In this document: positions 29,465 to 37,588 of the stretch, piece after piece | Layout of the letters: the number at the start of each line of letters is the position of its first letter | Numbering within the stretch: position 1 is the first letter of the stretch | Assembly (NCBI RefSeq): GCF_001874525.1 | Contig: NZ_LKAQ01000004.1 | Span: forward strand, 982,937 to 1,046,936 | Source of the DNA: Pseudodesulfovibrio hydrargyri | Lineage (GTDB): Bacteria > Desulfobacterota > Desulfovibrionia > Desulfovibrionales > Desulfovibrionaceae | Direction of reading: 5' to 3' | Length of the DNA: 64,000 bases | The notes under the pieces: model-generated | What the model saw: only the letters and a program-made list of their open reading frames with translations | What the model was told of the DNA's origin: nothing | The model's database searches: none | Position numbers and translations under genes: made by a program

Positions 29465-30577
29465 GTGAAGATCGCCCTGTGCACCCCGTTCAAGCCGCTC
29501 GACAACGCGTCGGTCTCCGGCGACGTGACCATCGCCCGCGACCTGCGCGACGCGCTCGCGGACCTGGGCAATGAGGTGGTCCCGGTGCCGTATTTCCCGG
29601 CCAAGGAGATATGGAAGCGTCCGGCACGCTGGCCCGTCGCGTACCGGGCCGCCGGGCGGATGACCGAGGCCGCGCGCGGCTGCGACGCCTGGCTGACCTA
29701 CGGGACCTACTACAAGGCCCCTGACGTGTTCGGTCCGGCCTGCGCGGCCCGGCTGGGCATTCCCTACGCCATCTTCCAGGCCAGCTACGCGGTCAACCGG
29801 GGTAAAAAACTCGCCACCTGGCCGGGCTATCGGTTGAACCGGAGGGCCATGCTCCGGGCGGACCACATCTTCTGCAACCGGCTCAACGACCTGCGCGGCT
29901 GCGCCCGGCTCGGGCTGGCCCCGGACCGCTATTCCCATGTCCGCCCGGGACTGCCCCAGGGGCTGCTCACGCGCGACGAGACGGCTGGGGCCGCCCTGCG
30001 CCGGGAGTGGGGCGCGGAAGGCGCCAGAGTGGTCCTTACGGCCGCCATGATGCGTGCCGGGGTCAAGGCCGAGGGGCTGCGCTGGGTCTTCCGGGCCTGC
30101 GCCGCGCTCGTGGAGCAGGGCAGGGACGTCTTCCTGGCTGTGGCCGGGGACGGTCCGCGCCGTGCCGAACTGGAGCCCGAGGCCCGAAACCTGCTCGGCG
30201 ACCGGGTCCGCTTCGTCGGCCTGGCGGAGCGGGAACGACTGGGCCATTTTTTCGCGGCCGGCGACCTGTTCGCCTTCCCGGGGCTTGCCGAGAGCGTGGG
30301 CATGGTCTACCTGGAGGCCCAGCAATGCGGCCTGCCCGTGGTGGCCACGGACGACGAGGGCGCGCCCCAGGTGGTGGCCCACAATCGCACCGGGATCATC
30401 ACCAGGGCGACACTGGATGATTTCACCCGGGGCGTGGACGAACTGGTCCGCGATCCCGGGCGGTGCCGGGCTCTGGCGGCCAACGCGCCGGGCCATGTGG
30501 CCAAGGAACACGATAGTGCGCGCAACTACGGCCATGTTGCCGAGGTGCTGCGCGAACTGGCCGAAGCGAGGGCCTGA
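29465..30577 (+). CDS. GT4-type glycosyltransferase
   Basis: 370 aa, GTG start. GT-B fold with the nucleotide-sugar EX7E motif in FPGLAESVGMVYLEAQQCG, preceded by VAGDGPRRAELEPEA and RVRFVGL. N-terminus MKIALCTPFKPLDNASVSGD contains the acceptor-side Gly-rich loop. It likely adds a sugar to a cell-surface glycan or lipid. The histidine phosphatase gene starts 2 bp after its stop and another glycosyltransferase follows, making a compact three-gene operon. Confidence 0.87.
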   Translation: MKIALCTPFKPLDNASVSGDVTIARDLRDALADLGNEVVPVPYFPAKEIWKRPARWPVAYRAAGRMTEAARGCDAWLTYGTYYKAPDVFGPACAARLGIPYAIFQASYAVNRGKKLATWPGYRLNRRAMLRADHIFCNRLNDLRGCARLGLAPDRYSHVRPGLPQGLLTRDETAGAALRREWGAEGARVVLTAAMMRAGVKAEGLRWVFRACAALVEQGRDVFLAVAGDGPRRAELEPEARNLLGDRVRFVGLAERERLGHFFAAGDLFAFPGLAESVGMVYLEAQQCGLPVVATDDEGAPQVVAHNRTGIITRATLDDFTRGVDELVRDPGRCRALAANAPGHVAKEHDSARNYGHVAEVLRELAEARA

Positions 30578-30578
30578 C

Positions 30579-31172
30579 ATGACGACATATTTCTGCATGC
30601 GCCACGGGTTGACCGAGTGGAACCGCGAGTGCCGCATCCAGGGCGACAGCGACATCGAACTCTGCGACGAGGGCCGCGACATGGCCCGCAAGTGGGGCCG
30701 GTCCCTGGCGGGCGAGGGGTTCGACTGCATCCTGACCAGCGCGCTCTCCCGCGCCAGGGAGACCGGCGCCCTGGTCAACGAGGTACTGGGGTTGCCCATG
30801 TTCGAGGACGAGCGCCTCGGCGAACAGGACTGGGGCGAGTGGACCGGCCTGACCAAGGACGATCTCAAGTCCATGCGCAAGGAAGTGGGTAAACAGGAAT
30901 ACAAGGGATTCGGCTTCCGGCCCGAGGGCGGGGAGAGCCGCGACGAGGTGCTCTGCCGGGCCTGCGATGCGCTCATCGATTTCGCCGCCGAGCACCCGGG
31001 ACAGTCCGTGCTGGTGGTCACCCACAACGGGGTGCTGCGCTGCCTGGCCCACGCCCTGTCCGGCTCGGAATTTCTGCCCGGCGATCCCGTGGAATACCTT
31101 CCCTACCGGCTGCACCGCATCGAATGCATTGAAAACGAACTCGCCCTGGGCGAGCTGAACATGGAGTTGTAA
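30579..31172 (+). CDS. Histidine phosphatase family protein (phosphoglycerate mutase-like)
   Basis: 197 aa. The phosphohistidine motif is RHGLTEWN at residues 8-15, with a second His in VVTHNGVLR and the acid in GEQDWGEWTG. The family includes cofactor-dependent mutases, CobC/alpha-ribazole phosphatase and sugar-phosphate phosphatases; lying between two glycosyltransferases suggests a sugar-phosphate role, which is inference. Stop overlaps the next start (TAATG). Confidence 0.87.
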   Translation: MTTYFCMRHGLTEWNRECRIQGDSDIELCDEGRDMARKWGRSLAGEGFDCILTSALSRARETGALVNEVLGLPMFEDERLGEQDWGEWTGLTKDDLKSMRKEVGKQEYKGFGFRPEGGESRDEVLCRACDALIDFAAEHPGQSVLVVTHNGVLRCLAHALSGSEFLPGDPVEYLPYRLHRIECIENELALGELNMEL

Positions 31173-32332
31173 TGCGCATCGTCTTCTACTGCCAGCACGT
31201 GCTCGGCGTGGGCCACATGTTCCGGTCCCTGGAAATCGTCAAGGCCCTCAAGGATCACGAGGTCATTCTGGTCACCGGCGGAGCCCACGTGGATTTCGAT
31301 CCGCCCGCGAACATGACCCGCATCCAGCTGCCCGGCCTGATGATGGATGAGAAATTCACCCGGTTCATCCCCCTGGAGGAAGGGGCCGAGGTGGACGACG
31401 TTCTGGTCCGCCGCCTGCGCCAGTTCAAGGAGATTATGGCCGAGCAGAGGCCCGACATCTTCATGGTCGAACTCTTCCCCTTTGGCCGCAAGAAATTCCG
31501 CTTCGAACTGCTGCCCATCCTCAAAAAGGTCCGCAGGGGCGAGTACGGCAAGTGCCAATCCGTCTGTTCCGTGCGCGACATCCTGGTGGAAAAAAAGGAT
31601 ATGCAGCGCCAGGTGGAGCGCGTGCACGGCTACCTCAACCCCAATTTCGACCACGTTCTGGTTCACTCGGACCCCGACCTGGTGCGTCTTGACGAGACTT
31701 TTCCCGGCGTGGACGGCATCGTCCCCGAGGTCCACTACACCGGCTACGTGGCCCGCAAGCCCGACCCGGCCGAGACCGAACAACTGGCCGTTGAACTGAA
31801 TCTCGGCAATACTCCTCTGGTGGTTGTGTCCGTGGGCGGCGGCCACATCGGCCGCGACCTGCTGCGCGGGGCCCTGGCCGCCTCGCCCATCCTCAACGAG
31901 ACACATCCGCACCGGCTGGCCGTGTTCACCGGCCCCTACGCCGAAGAGGACGAATTCCAGCGCCTCCAGAAAGCGGCGAAAGTCTACCCGCACATCACGG
32001 TAAAGCGGTTCACCAAGCGGTTCCTGGCCTACCTGGACCTGGCCCGCCTGTCCGTCTCGCTGGGCGGCTACAACACCACCATGAACCTGCTGGCCACCAA
32101 CACCTTCGGGCTCATGTATCCCTTTCTTCAGAACCGCGAGCAGAATATGCGCGCCAGGCGCATCGAGGAGAAGGGCGGACTCAAGGTCATCACCCAGGAC
32201 GACCTCGGCCCGGAACGGCTGGTCCCGCTCATGCGCGAAGGGCTGGACCGCAAGGCCGAGCCGCTCAACCTCAACCTGGACGGCGGGCCCAACTCGGCCC
32301 GCATCCTCGAGGCGATCCACGCCGCCGGGTAG
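31172..32332 (+). CDS. Predicted glycosyltransferase (COG4671/MurG-like GT-B)
   Basis: 386 aa. Starts MRIVFYCQHVLGVGHMFRSL with the G-x-GH motif, and the second Rossmann half contains VVVSVGGGHIGRDLLRGAL and SLGGYNTTMNLLA, as in MurG-like transferases using UDP-sugars. No membrane segment. Co-translated with the phosphatase and followed by fabI after 87 bp. Acceptor unknown. Confidence 0.85.
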   Translation: MRIVFYCQHVLGVGHMFRSLEIVKALKDHEVILVTGGAHVDFDPPANMTRIQLPGLMMDEKFTRFIPLEEGAEVDDVLVRRLRQFKEIMAEQRPDIFMVELFPFGRKKFRFELLPILKKVRRGEYGKCQSVCSVRDILVEKKDMQRQVERVHGYLNPNFDHVLVHSDPDLVRLDETFPGVDGIVPEVHYTGYVARKPDPAETEQLAVELNLGNTPLVVVSVGGGHIGRDLLRGALAASPILNETHPHRLAVFTGPYAEEDEFQRLQKAAKVYPHITVKRFTKRFLAYLDLARLSVSLGGYNTTMNLLATNTFGLMYPFLQNREQNMRARRIEEKGGLKVITQDDLGPERLVPLMREGLDRKAEPLNLNLDGGPNSARILEAIHAAG

Positions 32333-32419
32333 GTTCCGCGAAACAGACGGGCGCGGTCCACTTTTTCGTCGCCACAAAGGGTGCGGCGGAGTATACTGCC
32401 GCCAAGCAAAGGAGACCAT

Positions 32420-33184
32420 ATGCTGCTCAAGGATAAAAAGGCCCTTATCTTCGGGGTGGTCAACGACCGTTCCATCGCCTACGGCATCGCCAAGCAGTTC
32501 AAGGAACACGGGGCGCGGCTGGCCTTCAGCTACGCCGCCGATCCCATCGAACGCCGCCTGGCCCCCATCTGCGAGGAGCTGGGCGGCGAGTTCATGTACA
32601 AGTGCGACGTCACCTCGGACGACGAGATAGCCGCCGGAAGCGACCTCGTGCGTGAAAAATGGGGCGACGTGGACATCCTCGTGCACTCCATCGCCTACGC
32701 CAACCGAGAAGACCTCAAGGGCCGCTTCATCGACACCAGCCGCGAAGGCTACAAGGTCGCCCTGGACGTCTCGTCCTTCTCCCTGGTCGCCCTGTGCCGC
32801 GCCTTCGAGCCGCTGCTCAAGCCCGGCTCGTCCGTGCTGACCATGAGCTACTACGGCGCGGGCAAGGTCGTGGCCAACTACAACGCCATGGGCGTGGCCA
32901 AGGCCGCGCTCGAGGCCTGCGTGCGCTACCTGTCCGTGGACCTGGGCGAAAAGGGCGTGCGCATCAACGCCATCTCCGCCGGGCCGGTCAAGACCATGGC
33001 CGCCTCCGGCATCTCCGGCTTCAAGACCATCCTCGGCCGCATCGAGGAAAAGTCCCCCCTGCACCGGAACATCACCATCGACGACGTGGGCAAATGCGCC
33101 CTGTACCTCGCCTCGGACCTGTCCTCCGGCACCACCGGCGACGTCATCTTCGTGGATTCCGGCTACAACATCATGGGCGTGTAA
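32420..33184 (+). CDS. fabI: Enoyl-[acyl-carrier-protein] reductase (NADH)
   Basis: 254 aa from ATG 32420, preceded by AAAGGAGA. Last reduction step of type II fatty-acid synthesis and target of triclosan. Seen: LIFGVVNDRSIAYGIAKQF cofactor loop, HSIAYAN, and the catalytic Tyr/Lys spacing in SYYGAGKVVANYNAMGVAKA (Y-x6-K). Ends in the usual GDVIFVDSGYNIMG. Full length. Confidence 0.96.
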   Translation: MLLKDKKALIFGVVNDRSIAYGIAKQFKEHGARLAFSYAADPIERRLAPICEELGGEFMYKCDVTSDDEIAAGSDLVREKWGDVDILVHSIAYANREDLKGRFIDTSREGYKVALDVSSFSLVALCRAFEPLLKPGSSVLTMSYYGAGKVVANYNAMGVAKAALEACVRYLSVDLGEKGVRINAISAGPVKTMAASGISGFKTILGRIEEKSPLHRNITIDDVGKCALYLASDLSSGTTGDVIFVDSGYNIMGV

Positions 33185-33250
33185 TGCCTCCGGCGTCCGG
33201 GGCGCTGTCCTGGATTCTCCCAAACTTTTTGTGTCGCCTTCGGCGAAGGT
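33185..33250. repeat. Dispersed intergenic repeat, partial copy
   Basis: GCCTCCGGCGTCCGGGGCGC, then CCCAAACTTTTTGTG and GCCTTCGGCGAAGG. Shares these boxes with the copies at 3.2, 16.8, 37.5 and 39.2 kb. Lies directly after the fabI stop. Confidence 0.6.
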
Positions 33251-33365
33251 CGGGTGCGGGCGGGGTCTTTTTTTGTGAGGTTTGGACGTGGCCGTCAAAG
33301 CGGTTTGCGGCGTTTTAGAATTGATAAAAAGAATGACGCATTATCGATCTACCACCATCCGCGCA

Positions 33366-33466
33366 GCGGCACCAAAAAGTTTAGGAAGGAAGAGGGGATG
33401 GGGGGCCGGGGGCGCCAAAAAAAGCCCGGGCCGGGCAGCGAGTTTCCGTGGCTTGCTGCCCGGCCC
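33366..33466. repeat. Dispersed repeat copy plus GC hairpin
   Basis: ACCAAAAAGTTTAGGAAGG, AGAGGGGATGGGGGGCCGGG, then instead of the usual hairpin a 12-bp stem GGGCCGGGCAGC / GCTGCCCGGCCC (33428-33439, 33455-33466). The 33251-33538 interval has no gene. Confidence 0.65.
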
Positions 33467-33501
33467 GAGCCGGAGAGGGACCTTTGAGAGGTCTGGATGT
33501 A

Positions 33502-33526
33502 GCGGGCCCGACCCGATCGGGCCCGC
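33502..33526 (-). terminator. Hairpin terminator of the small gene at 33539
   Basis: GCGGGCCCGA, 5-nt loop, TCGGGCCCGC; on the minus strand it follows the 58-aa gene by 12 bp. U-tract is weak. Confidence 0.6.
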
Positions 33527-33538
33527 GAAAATTGGGGG

Positions 33539-33715
33539 TTAGACGAGCTGGCTGACGCCTATGCTGAGGACCATGGACACGCCGGTCCAGAACAGGAGCT
33601 TGACCAGGCCGAGCGGGCCGTTGGCGGCGCGGCACAGTTCGTTGCTCCACGGTGCGCCCGTGGAATCCTCGGGCTGAAACAGGTAAACAAGCGCGTTCAT
33701 GCTGGACTTCTTCAT
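33539..33715 (-). CDS. Small single-helix membrane protein with FQPEDS motif (58 aa)
   Basis: 58 aa from ATG 33715, preceded by AAGGAGG at a good distance. Residues 11-18 read YLFQPEDS; residues about 37-57 (LVKLLFWTGVSMVLSIGVSQ) form one hydrophobic helix. The next leftward-coded small gene, 126 bp upstream, has the same YFFQPEDS start and one C-terminal helix, so they are paralogues. No homologue comes to mind. The ribosome site, terminator and paralogy together make it very likely real. Confidence 0.75.
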   Translation of the reverse strand: MKKSSMNALVYLFQPEDSTGAPWSNELCRAANGPLGLVKLLFWTGVSMVLSIGVSQLV

Positions 33716-33841
33716 TTTCCCGACCTCCTTGAGTGATCCATTGAACGGGAACCAACCTCAGCCTCCTCGTATGCGCATATGGGCAACACGGTCCAATAAC
33801 GATGCGTGACGGGAGGTATAACGTTTTTTTATGGCACGGAC

Positions 33842-34000
33842 TCAGAACGCGTGGCCCAGGAGCAGGCCGAAAAACACGGCGATACAGGCCCAGAGCAGGG
33901 TTTTGCCGATTCGCAGATGGTTGGGCACGGTCCGGCGGCAGGCATCGAGGGAACTGTCCTCAGGCTGGAAAAAATAACGCCAATCCTGGATATCAGACAC
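33842..34000 (-). CDS. Small single-helix membrane protein with FQPEDS motif (52 aa)
   Basis: 52 aa from the GTG at 34000, preceded by GGAGGCGA; the frame stays open upstream to 34135 without a ribosome site. Residues 9-16 are YFFQPEDS and residues 31-49 (IGKTLLWACIAVFFGLLLG) form one hydrophobic helix. A soluble N-terminal 30 residues with DACRRTVPNHLR may face the cytoplasm. Divergent from the first LysR gene, 133 bp away, which might control it. Confidence 0.72.
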   Translation of the reverse strand: MSDIQDWRYFFQPEDSSLDACRRTVPNHLRIGKTLLWACIAVFFGLLLGHAF

Positions 34001-34133
34001 GAATCGCCTCCATTTTTTGATGATGAAGAATATTCTTGGCCTGAAATGGGGTGATTGGTCCAATTGCAAAGCCCGACACCGGATATAAGGAATTGCGATT
34101 GCCCCTCGGGTCCGGTGCGGGTATGAATGGTCC

Positions 34134-35015
34134 ATGGAACTCTATCAGTTGAGAACGTTCGTGGCCGTGGCCGAAGAGGGCAGCATCACCGGAGCGGGCA
34201 AGCGCATCCATGCGACCCAACCCGCCGTCAGCGCGCACATCAAGGCGCTGGAGGATGAATTGGGCGTGCGGTTGTTCGACCGGGTGCCGCGCGGTGTGGA
34301 GCTGACTCAGGCCGGGGCCGAGCTGGTGCAGGACGCCATCGAGGTCTTGTCGGCGGCCCAGAGCCTGCAGGCCCGGGCGGTGACCCTGGGCGGCGAGGTG
34401 GCCGGCCAGGTCGGGCTGGGGCTGTGCTCCGACCCGCAGTTTCTGAAGGTCTCGCCGCTGCTCAGCCTGCTCAGCGAGCGGTTCCCCAAGCTGAGCATGT
34501 CGCTGATCCAGGCGTCTTCCGGACTGATCCTGAACGACATCCGGTCCAGGGAACTGGACGCGGGCTTCGTGTTTTTCGGCGTGCCGTACCGAGATTTGGA
34601 GGCCATCAAGCTGGCCGAGCCCGAGTACGCCATCATGGGCGCCGCCCAGTGGAAGCCGCTGCTGGACAAGGGCGATTCCGAGACCCTGTCCGGGTTCACC
34701 TGGGTCATGCCGCCGAGCCACTGCCCATTCCGGGGCTTGGCGCTCGAGATCCTGAAACGGCACGACATCTCGCCGGAGCGGACCATCGGTTCGGATTCCG
34801 AGGAGGTCATCCGGCCGTTGATTGTGGATGGCAAGACCCTGGCCCTGGTGCGCGAGGACGAGGGCGCGGAACTCATGGAGGCCGGACTGGCCGTGGAGTG
34901 CACGCCCGTGGGCAGACATCCCGTGGAACTCAATTTCGTCTATCGCAAGGGTGACGAACAGAATCCGTCCATCGTCGCGCTCATCGAGATCGTACGCCGG
35001 ACGTGGGGAGTGTGA
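34134..35015 (+). CDS. LysR family transcriptional regulator 1
   Basis: 293 aa. N-terminal winged HTH (MELYQLRTFVAVAEEGSITG ... ATQPAVSAHIKALEDELGVR) and a C-terminal two-lobe effector domain. Divergent from the FQPEDS genes. Its stop overlaps the start of a second LysR gene (TGATG). LysR genes in direct tandem are unusual; effectors unknown. Confidence 0.92.
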   Translation: MELYQLRTFVAVAEEGSITGAGKRIHATQPAVSAHIKALEDELGVRLFDRVPRGVELTQAGAELVQDAIEVLSAAQSLQARAVTLGGEVAGQVGLGLCSDPQFLKVSPLLSLLSERFPKLSMSLIQASSGLILNDIRSRELDAGFVFFGVPYRDLEAIKLAEPEYAIMGAAQWKPLLDKGDSETLSGFTWVMPPSHCPFRGLALEILKRHDISPERTIGSDSEEVIRPLIVDGKTLALVREDEGAELMEAGLAVECTPVGRHPVELNFVYRKGDEQNPSIVALIEIVRRTWGV

Positions 35016-35905
35016 TGGAACTCTATCAGCTCAAGACTTTCGTGGCCGTGGCCGAGGAGGGCAACCTGACCAAGGCGGCCGAACGCATTTTCGCCAGCCA
35101 GCCTGCGGTGAGCGGACACATCAAGGCGCTGGAGGAGGAGTTGGGACTGCCTTTGTTCGTGCGCACTCCACGCGGCATGCAACTGACCGAAGTGGGCAAG
35201 GGGCTGAAGCTCAAGGCGGATTCCGTGCTTCTGGCCGCCGAAGATATGTCCAACCTGGCCGCCGGATACCGCGAGGAGCTGACCGGCTCCCTGACCATCG
35301 CCCTGAACACGGACACCGGTTTTCTGCGCGTGGCCGAGCTGTCCGCAGCCATGGCCGACGCCCATCCCAAACTGCGGCTCAAGTTCCTGCAGGGCAATTC
35401 CGGGGCCATCCTCAAGGACGTGCGGGACCGGCGCATCGACGCGGGCTTTTCCTTTTTCGACAACCGCTACGCCGAGGTCGCGTCCATCCACCTGAAGGAG
35501 ATCCCGGTGCGCGTGGTGGCTCCGGCGGCCTGGTCGGCCCGCGTGCAGGGATTGCCCCTGGACGGGCTGGCGGCCCTGCCTTGGGTCCGGCCGGATGTGG
35601 AGTGCCCGTTCATGAAGGTCCTGGAAGGGGTCTTCGAAGGGTCGGGCATTAGCATCTCCAACTACATTGAGGCGGACTCCGAGTGCGTCATCCGCGAGCT
35701 GGTGGGCGCGGGCAAGGGCGTGTCCCTGCTCAAGCAGAGCGACGCGGACGAGATGGTCCGGGAGGGCGTGGCCGTGATCTGCGAGACCGGCCCCATGCTC
35801 TCCCTGAACATCAGTTTCGTGTATCCCAAGAGCCGGGAGAACGACCCGATCATCCGGGCCCTGACCGAGGTGGTCCGGGGGTTGTGGCCCGAGGCCGACT
35901 GCTGA
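35015..35905 (+). CDS. LysR family transcriptional regulator 2
   Basis: 296 aa from ATG 35015; an upstream GTG at 35003 would lie inside the previous gene. HTH MELYQLKTFVAVAEEGNLTK ... ASQPAVSGHIKALEEELGLP is very close to the neighbouring paralogues, while the effector domain differs more. Translation is coupled to regulator 1. It converges on regulator 3 with only 3 bp between stops. Confidence 0.92.
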   Translation: MELYQLKTFVAVAEEGNLTKAAERIFASQPAVSGHIKALEEELGLPLFVRTPRGMQLTEVGKGLKLKADSVLLAAEDMSNLAAGYREELTGSLTIALNTDTGFLRVAELSAAMADAHPKLRLKFLQGNSGAILKDVRDRRIDAGFSFFDNRYAEVASIHLKEIPVRVVAPAAWSARVQGLPLDGLAALPWVRPDVECPFMKVLEGVFEGSGISISNYIEADSECVIRELVGAGKGVSLLKQSDADEMVREGVAVICETGPMLSLNISFVYPKSRENDPIIRALTEVVRGLWPEADC

Positions 35906-35908
35906 GTC

Positions 35909-36790
35909 CTAGCGCACTTCCCAGCACCGTTTGACGTGTTCGATGACCGCGCGCATGACCGGGTCCTCGTCGTGCCGCTTGAGGTAGACGAAGTTGGCCT
36001 GGATGGACAGTTCGTCAAAGGACAGGGAGTGCACGGGCTGGCCGATGCGGTTGGCCGCCAGGACCTCGTTTCTCCGTAGGAACGAAATCCCCTTGCCCGC
36101 GGCCACGAGCACGCGGATGACCTCGTCGCCGTCCACCTCCAGCTGGTTCGAGGGCTTGATCCCGTGGGACTTGAAGAACGGCTCGATGAGTTGCTGCAAC
36201 GGGTTGTCCGACGGGTCCATGATCCACGGCAGGTCGGACAGGCCTGCAAGCCCCTGATCCATACGGTCCTTCCAGATATCCGGCACGGCCACGAAGAAGC
36301 GTGTCTTTTCCAGGGGGATGGCGCAGATCTCCGGGAACCTCGGCTCGCCGAAGATGAACCCGCAGTCGAGCAGGCCGTCACGGATGGCCCCCTGCACCGA
36401 GGTGGAGGCGCGCTGCTGGATCTGCAGCACGATCCTGGGGTGGTCCTCGCCCAGTGAGGTCAGCAGGGGCACGATGCGCAGATACTCGGCGTCCGTGTTC
36501 AACCCCAGCGACAGGTCGCCCACCAGTTCGTCGCCCATGCTCCGTGCCTCCAGCCGCAGTTCGCGGGCCGCCTTGAGCACGTTCTCGGCCCGGTGCTTGA
36601 GCCGTTCCCCGGCCTCGGTCAAGCGCATGCCCTTGGGCGTGCGGATGAACAGCTTGGTCTCCAGCTCCTCCTCCAGGGCCTTGATGTGTGCGCTGACCGA
36701 AGGCTGGCTGGTGTGCAGCCGCACCGAAGCGCGGGTCAGATGGCCTTCCTCGGCCACCACCACGAATGTCTTGAGTTGGTACAGTTCCAT
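35909..36790 (-). CDS. LysR family transcriptional regulator 3
   Basis: 293 aa. HTH MELYQLKTFVVVAEEGHLTR ... TSQPSVSAHIKALEEELETK. Third member of the local paralogue set, in opposite orientation, tail to tail with regulator 2. The upstream gap holds only the small gene at 36966, a possible target. Confidence 0.92.
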   Translation of the reverse strand: MELYQLKTFVVVAEEGHLTRASVRLHTSQPSVSAHIKALEEELETKLFIRTPKGMRLTEAGERLKHRAENVLKAARELRLEARSMGDELVGDLSLGLNTDAEYLRIVPLLTSLGEDHPRIVLQIQQRASTSVQGAIRDGLLDCGFIFGEPRFPEICAIPLEKTRFFVAVPDIWKDRMDQGLAGLSDLPWIMDPSDNPLQQLIEPFFKSHGIKPSNQLEVDGDEVIRVLVAAGKGISFLRRNEVLAANRIGQPVHSLSFDELSIQANFVYLKRHDEDPVMRAVIEHVKRCWEVR

Positions 36791-36965
36791 ACGCGATCAG
36801 CCTCCTTGATGTCCGTCATAACCATATCCGATTAAGATCGGAAATGACATCGGAAAATCCGAATGACTGCATCAAACAAAACAATTGGATTGATTTCGAC
36901 AAGATCCGTAGATGTGCAGATATGGAAAACCGCCCGGATGGTGGCGACAGACAAGGAGCAGGATT

Positions 36966-37127
36966 ATGAGCATGGACAACGATACCCGACTGGCCATGAT
37001 GCATATGCGCAACGAGGCGCTCCGCAACGGCAACAACCGCCCCCGCCGCAACAACAGCCGCCACGTGCGCCAGGCCGCTTCGGCCGTGGCATCCTTCACG
37101 CTGCTGCTGTTCACCCGGGGCTTTTAA
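36966..37127 (+). CDS. Small basic hypothetical protein (53 aa)
   Basis: 53 aa, ATG preceded by AAGGAGCAGG. N-terminal half rich in Asn, Arg and Met (HMRNEALRNGNNRPRRNNSR), then a hydrophobic end ASAVASFTLLLFTRGF. Divergent from LysR 3 and followed by a strong hairpin with a T run. No family recognised; weak but supported by its ribosome site and terminator. Confidence 0.55.
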   Translation: MSMDNDTRLAMMHMRNEALRNGNNRPRRNNSRHVRQAASAVASFTLLLFTRGF

Positions 37128-37164
37128 TTTTACAGGGAGCCCTGCGCTCCCCGCGCACAATGCG

Positions 37165-37470
37165 GGTTGGAGGCGCTCTTGTCCGGAGGATTCTCATCCT
37201 TTCCTCCCCGGACAAGAGCACCTCTTTTTTTGGGGGAATGGCGGCTTCCGAGAGCGGGCCATCCGCACATTCTTCGGCGGCAAGCCAATCCTCACGTAGA
37301 CGGCTACACTGCGGTTGCCTTGCCGCCGAAAAATGCACAGCTGACCCACTCTCGAAAGCCTCGTGACAGTGCGGCGCGAGAGCCGCTGTCGGGTGCTGGG
37401 CACCCGATTCGCTCCATGGTGGGGAGATATTTGGGCCTTCGACTTATTTTGAGTCGGAGGCCTTTTTTGC
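37165..37470 (+). ncRNA. Candidate structured RNA region (chain of hairpins)
   Basis: No ORF is convincing in 37128-37588. Seen in order: a ~20-bp imperfect hairpin followed by seven T (about 37168-37222); a long imperfect inverted repeat with 48-nt arms (37243-37290 and 37313-37360, sharing CTTCGGCGGCAAG and CGAGAG); a hairpin near 37367-37389; a GGGTGC/GCACCC hairpin near 37390-37404; and a terminator at 37434. This may be one folded transcript, a pair of terminators with spacer, or the remains of a small inverted-repeat element. Confidence 0.4.
37434..37468 (+). terminator. Rho-independent terminator
   Basis: GGCCTTCGACT, loop of 7, AGTCGGAGGCC (one G-U pair), then TTTTTT. It ends whatever is transcribed rightward from the region above. 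Confidence 0.85.
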
Positions 37471-37474
37471 GCTA

Positions 37475-37586
37475 TTCGCCCCGCCGGAGGCGGCGCCAGG
37501 AAGTTTAGGAGGGGAGAGTGGGGGGCCGGGGGAAGGGGAGAGGGGAAGCCCTTTCCAAAGGGTTCCCCTCTCCCCTTCCCCCGGTT
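37475..37586. repeat. Dispersed G-rich hairpin repeat, downstream of EamA gene
   Basis: GCCGGAGGCGGCGCCAGGAA, GTTTAGGAGGGGAGA, GGGGGGCCGGGGGAAGGGG, then a long hairpin whose arms read GGGGAGAGGGGAACCC-like and its complement around CTTTCCAAAG. It begins 3 bp beyond the EamA stop on the minus strand, so it probably terminates that gene. Confidence 0.75.
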
Positions 37587-37588
37587 CT

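Noticed and set aside
28256..33298. Very long minus-strand frames (923 and 731 aa) opposite gyrA to fabI
   Set aside because: Shadows of clearly recognised plus-strand genes; no motifs and no ribosome sites.
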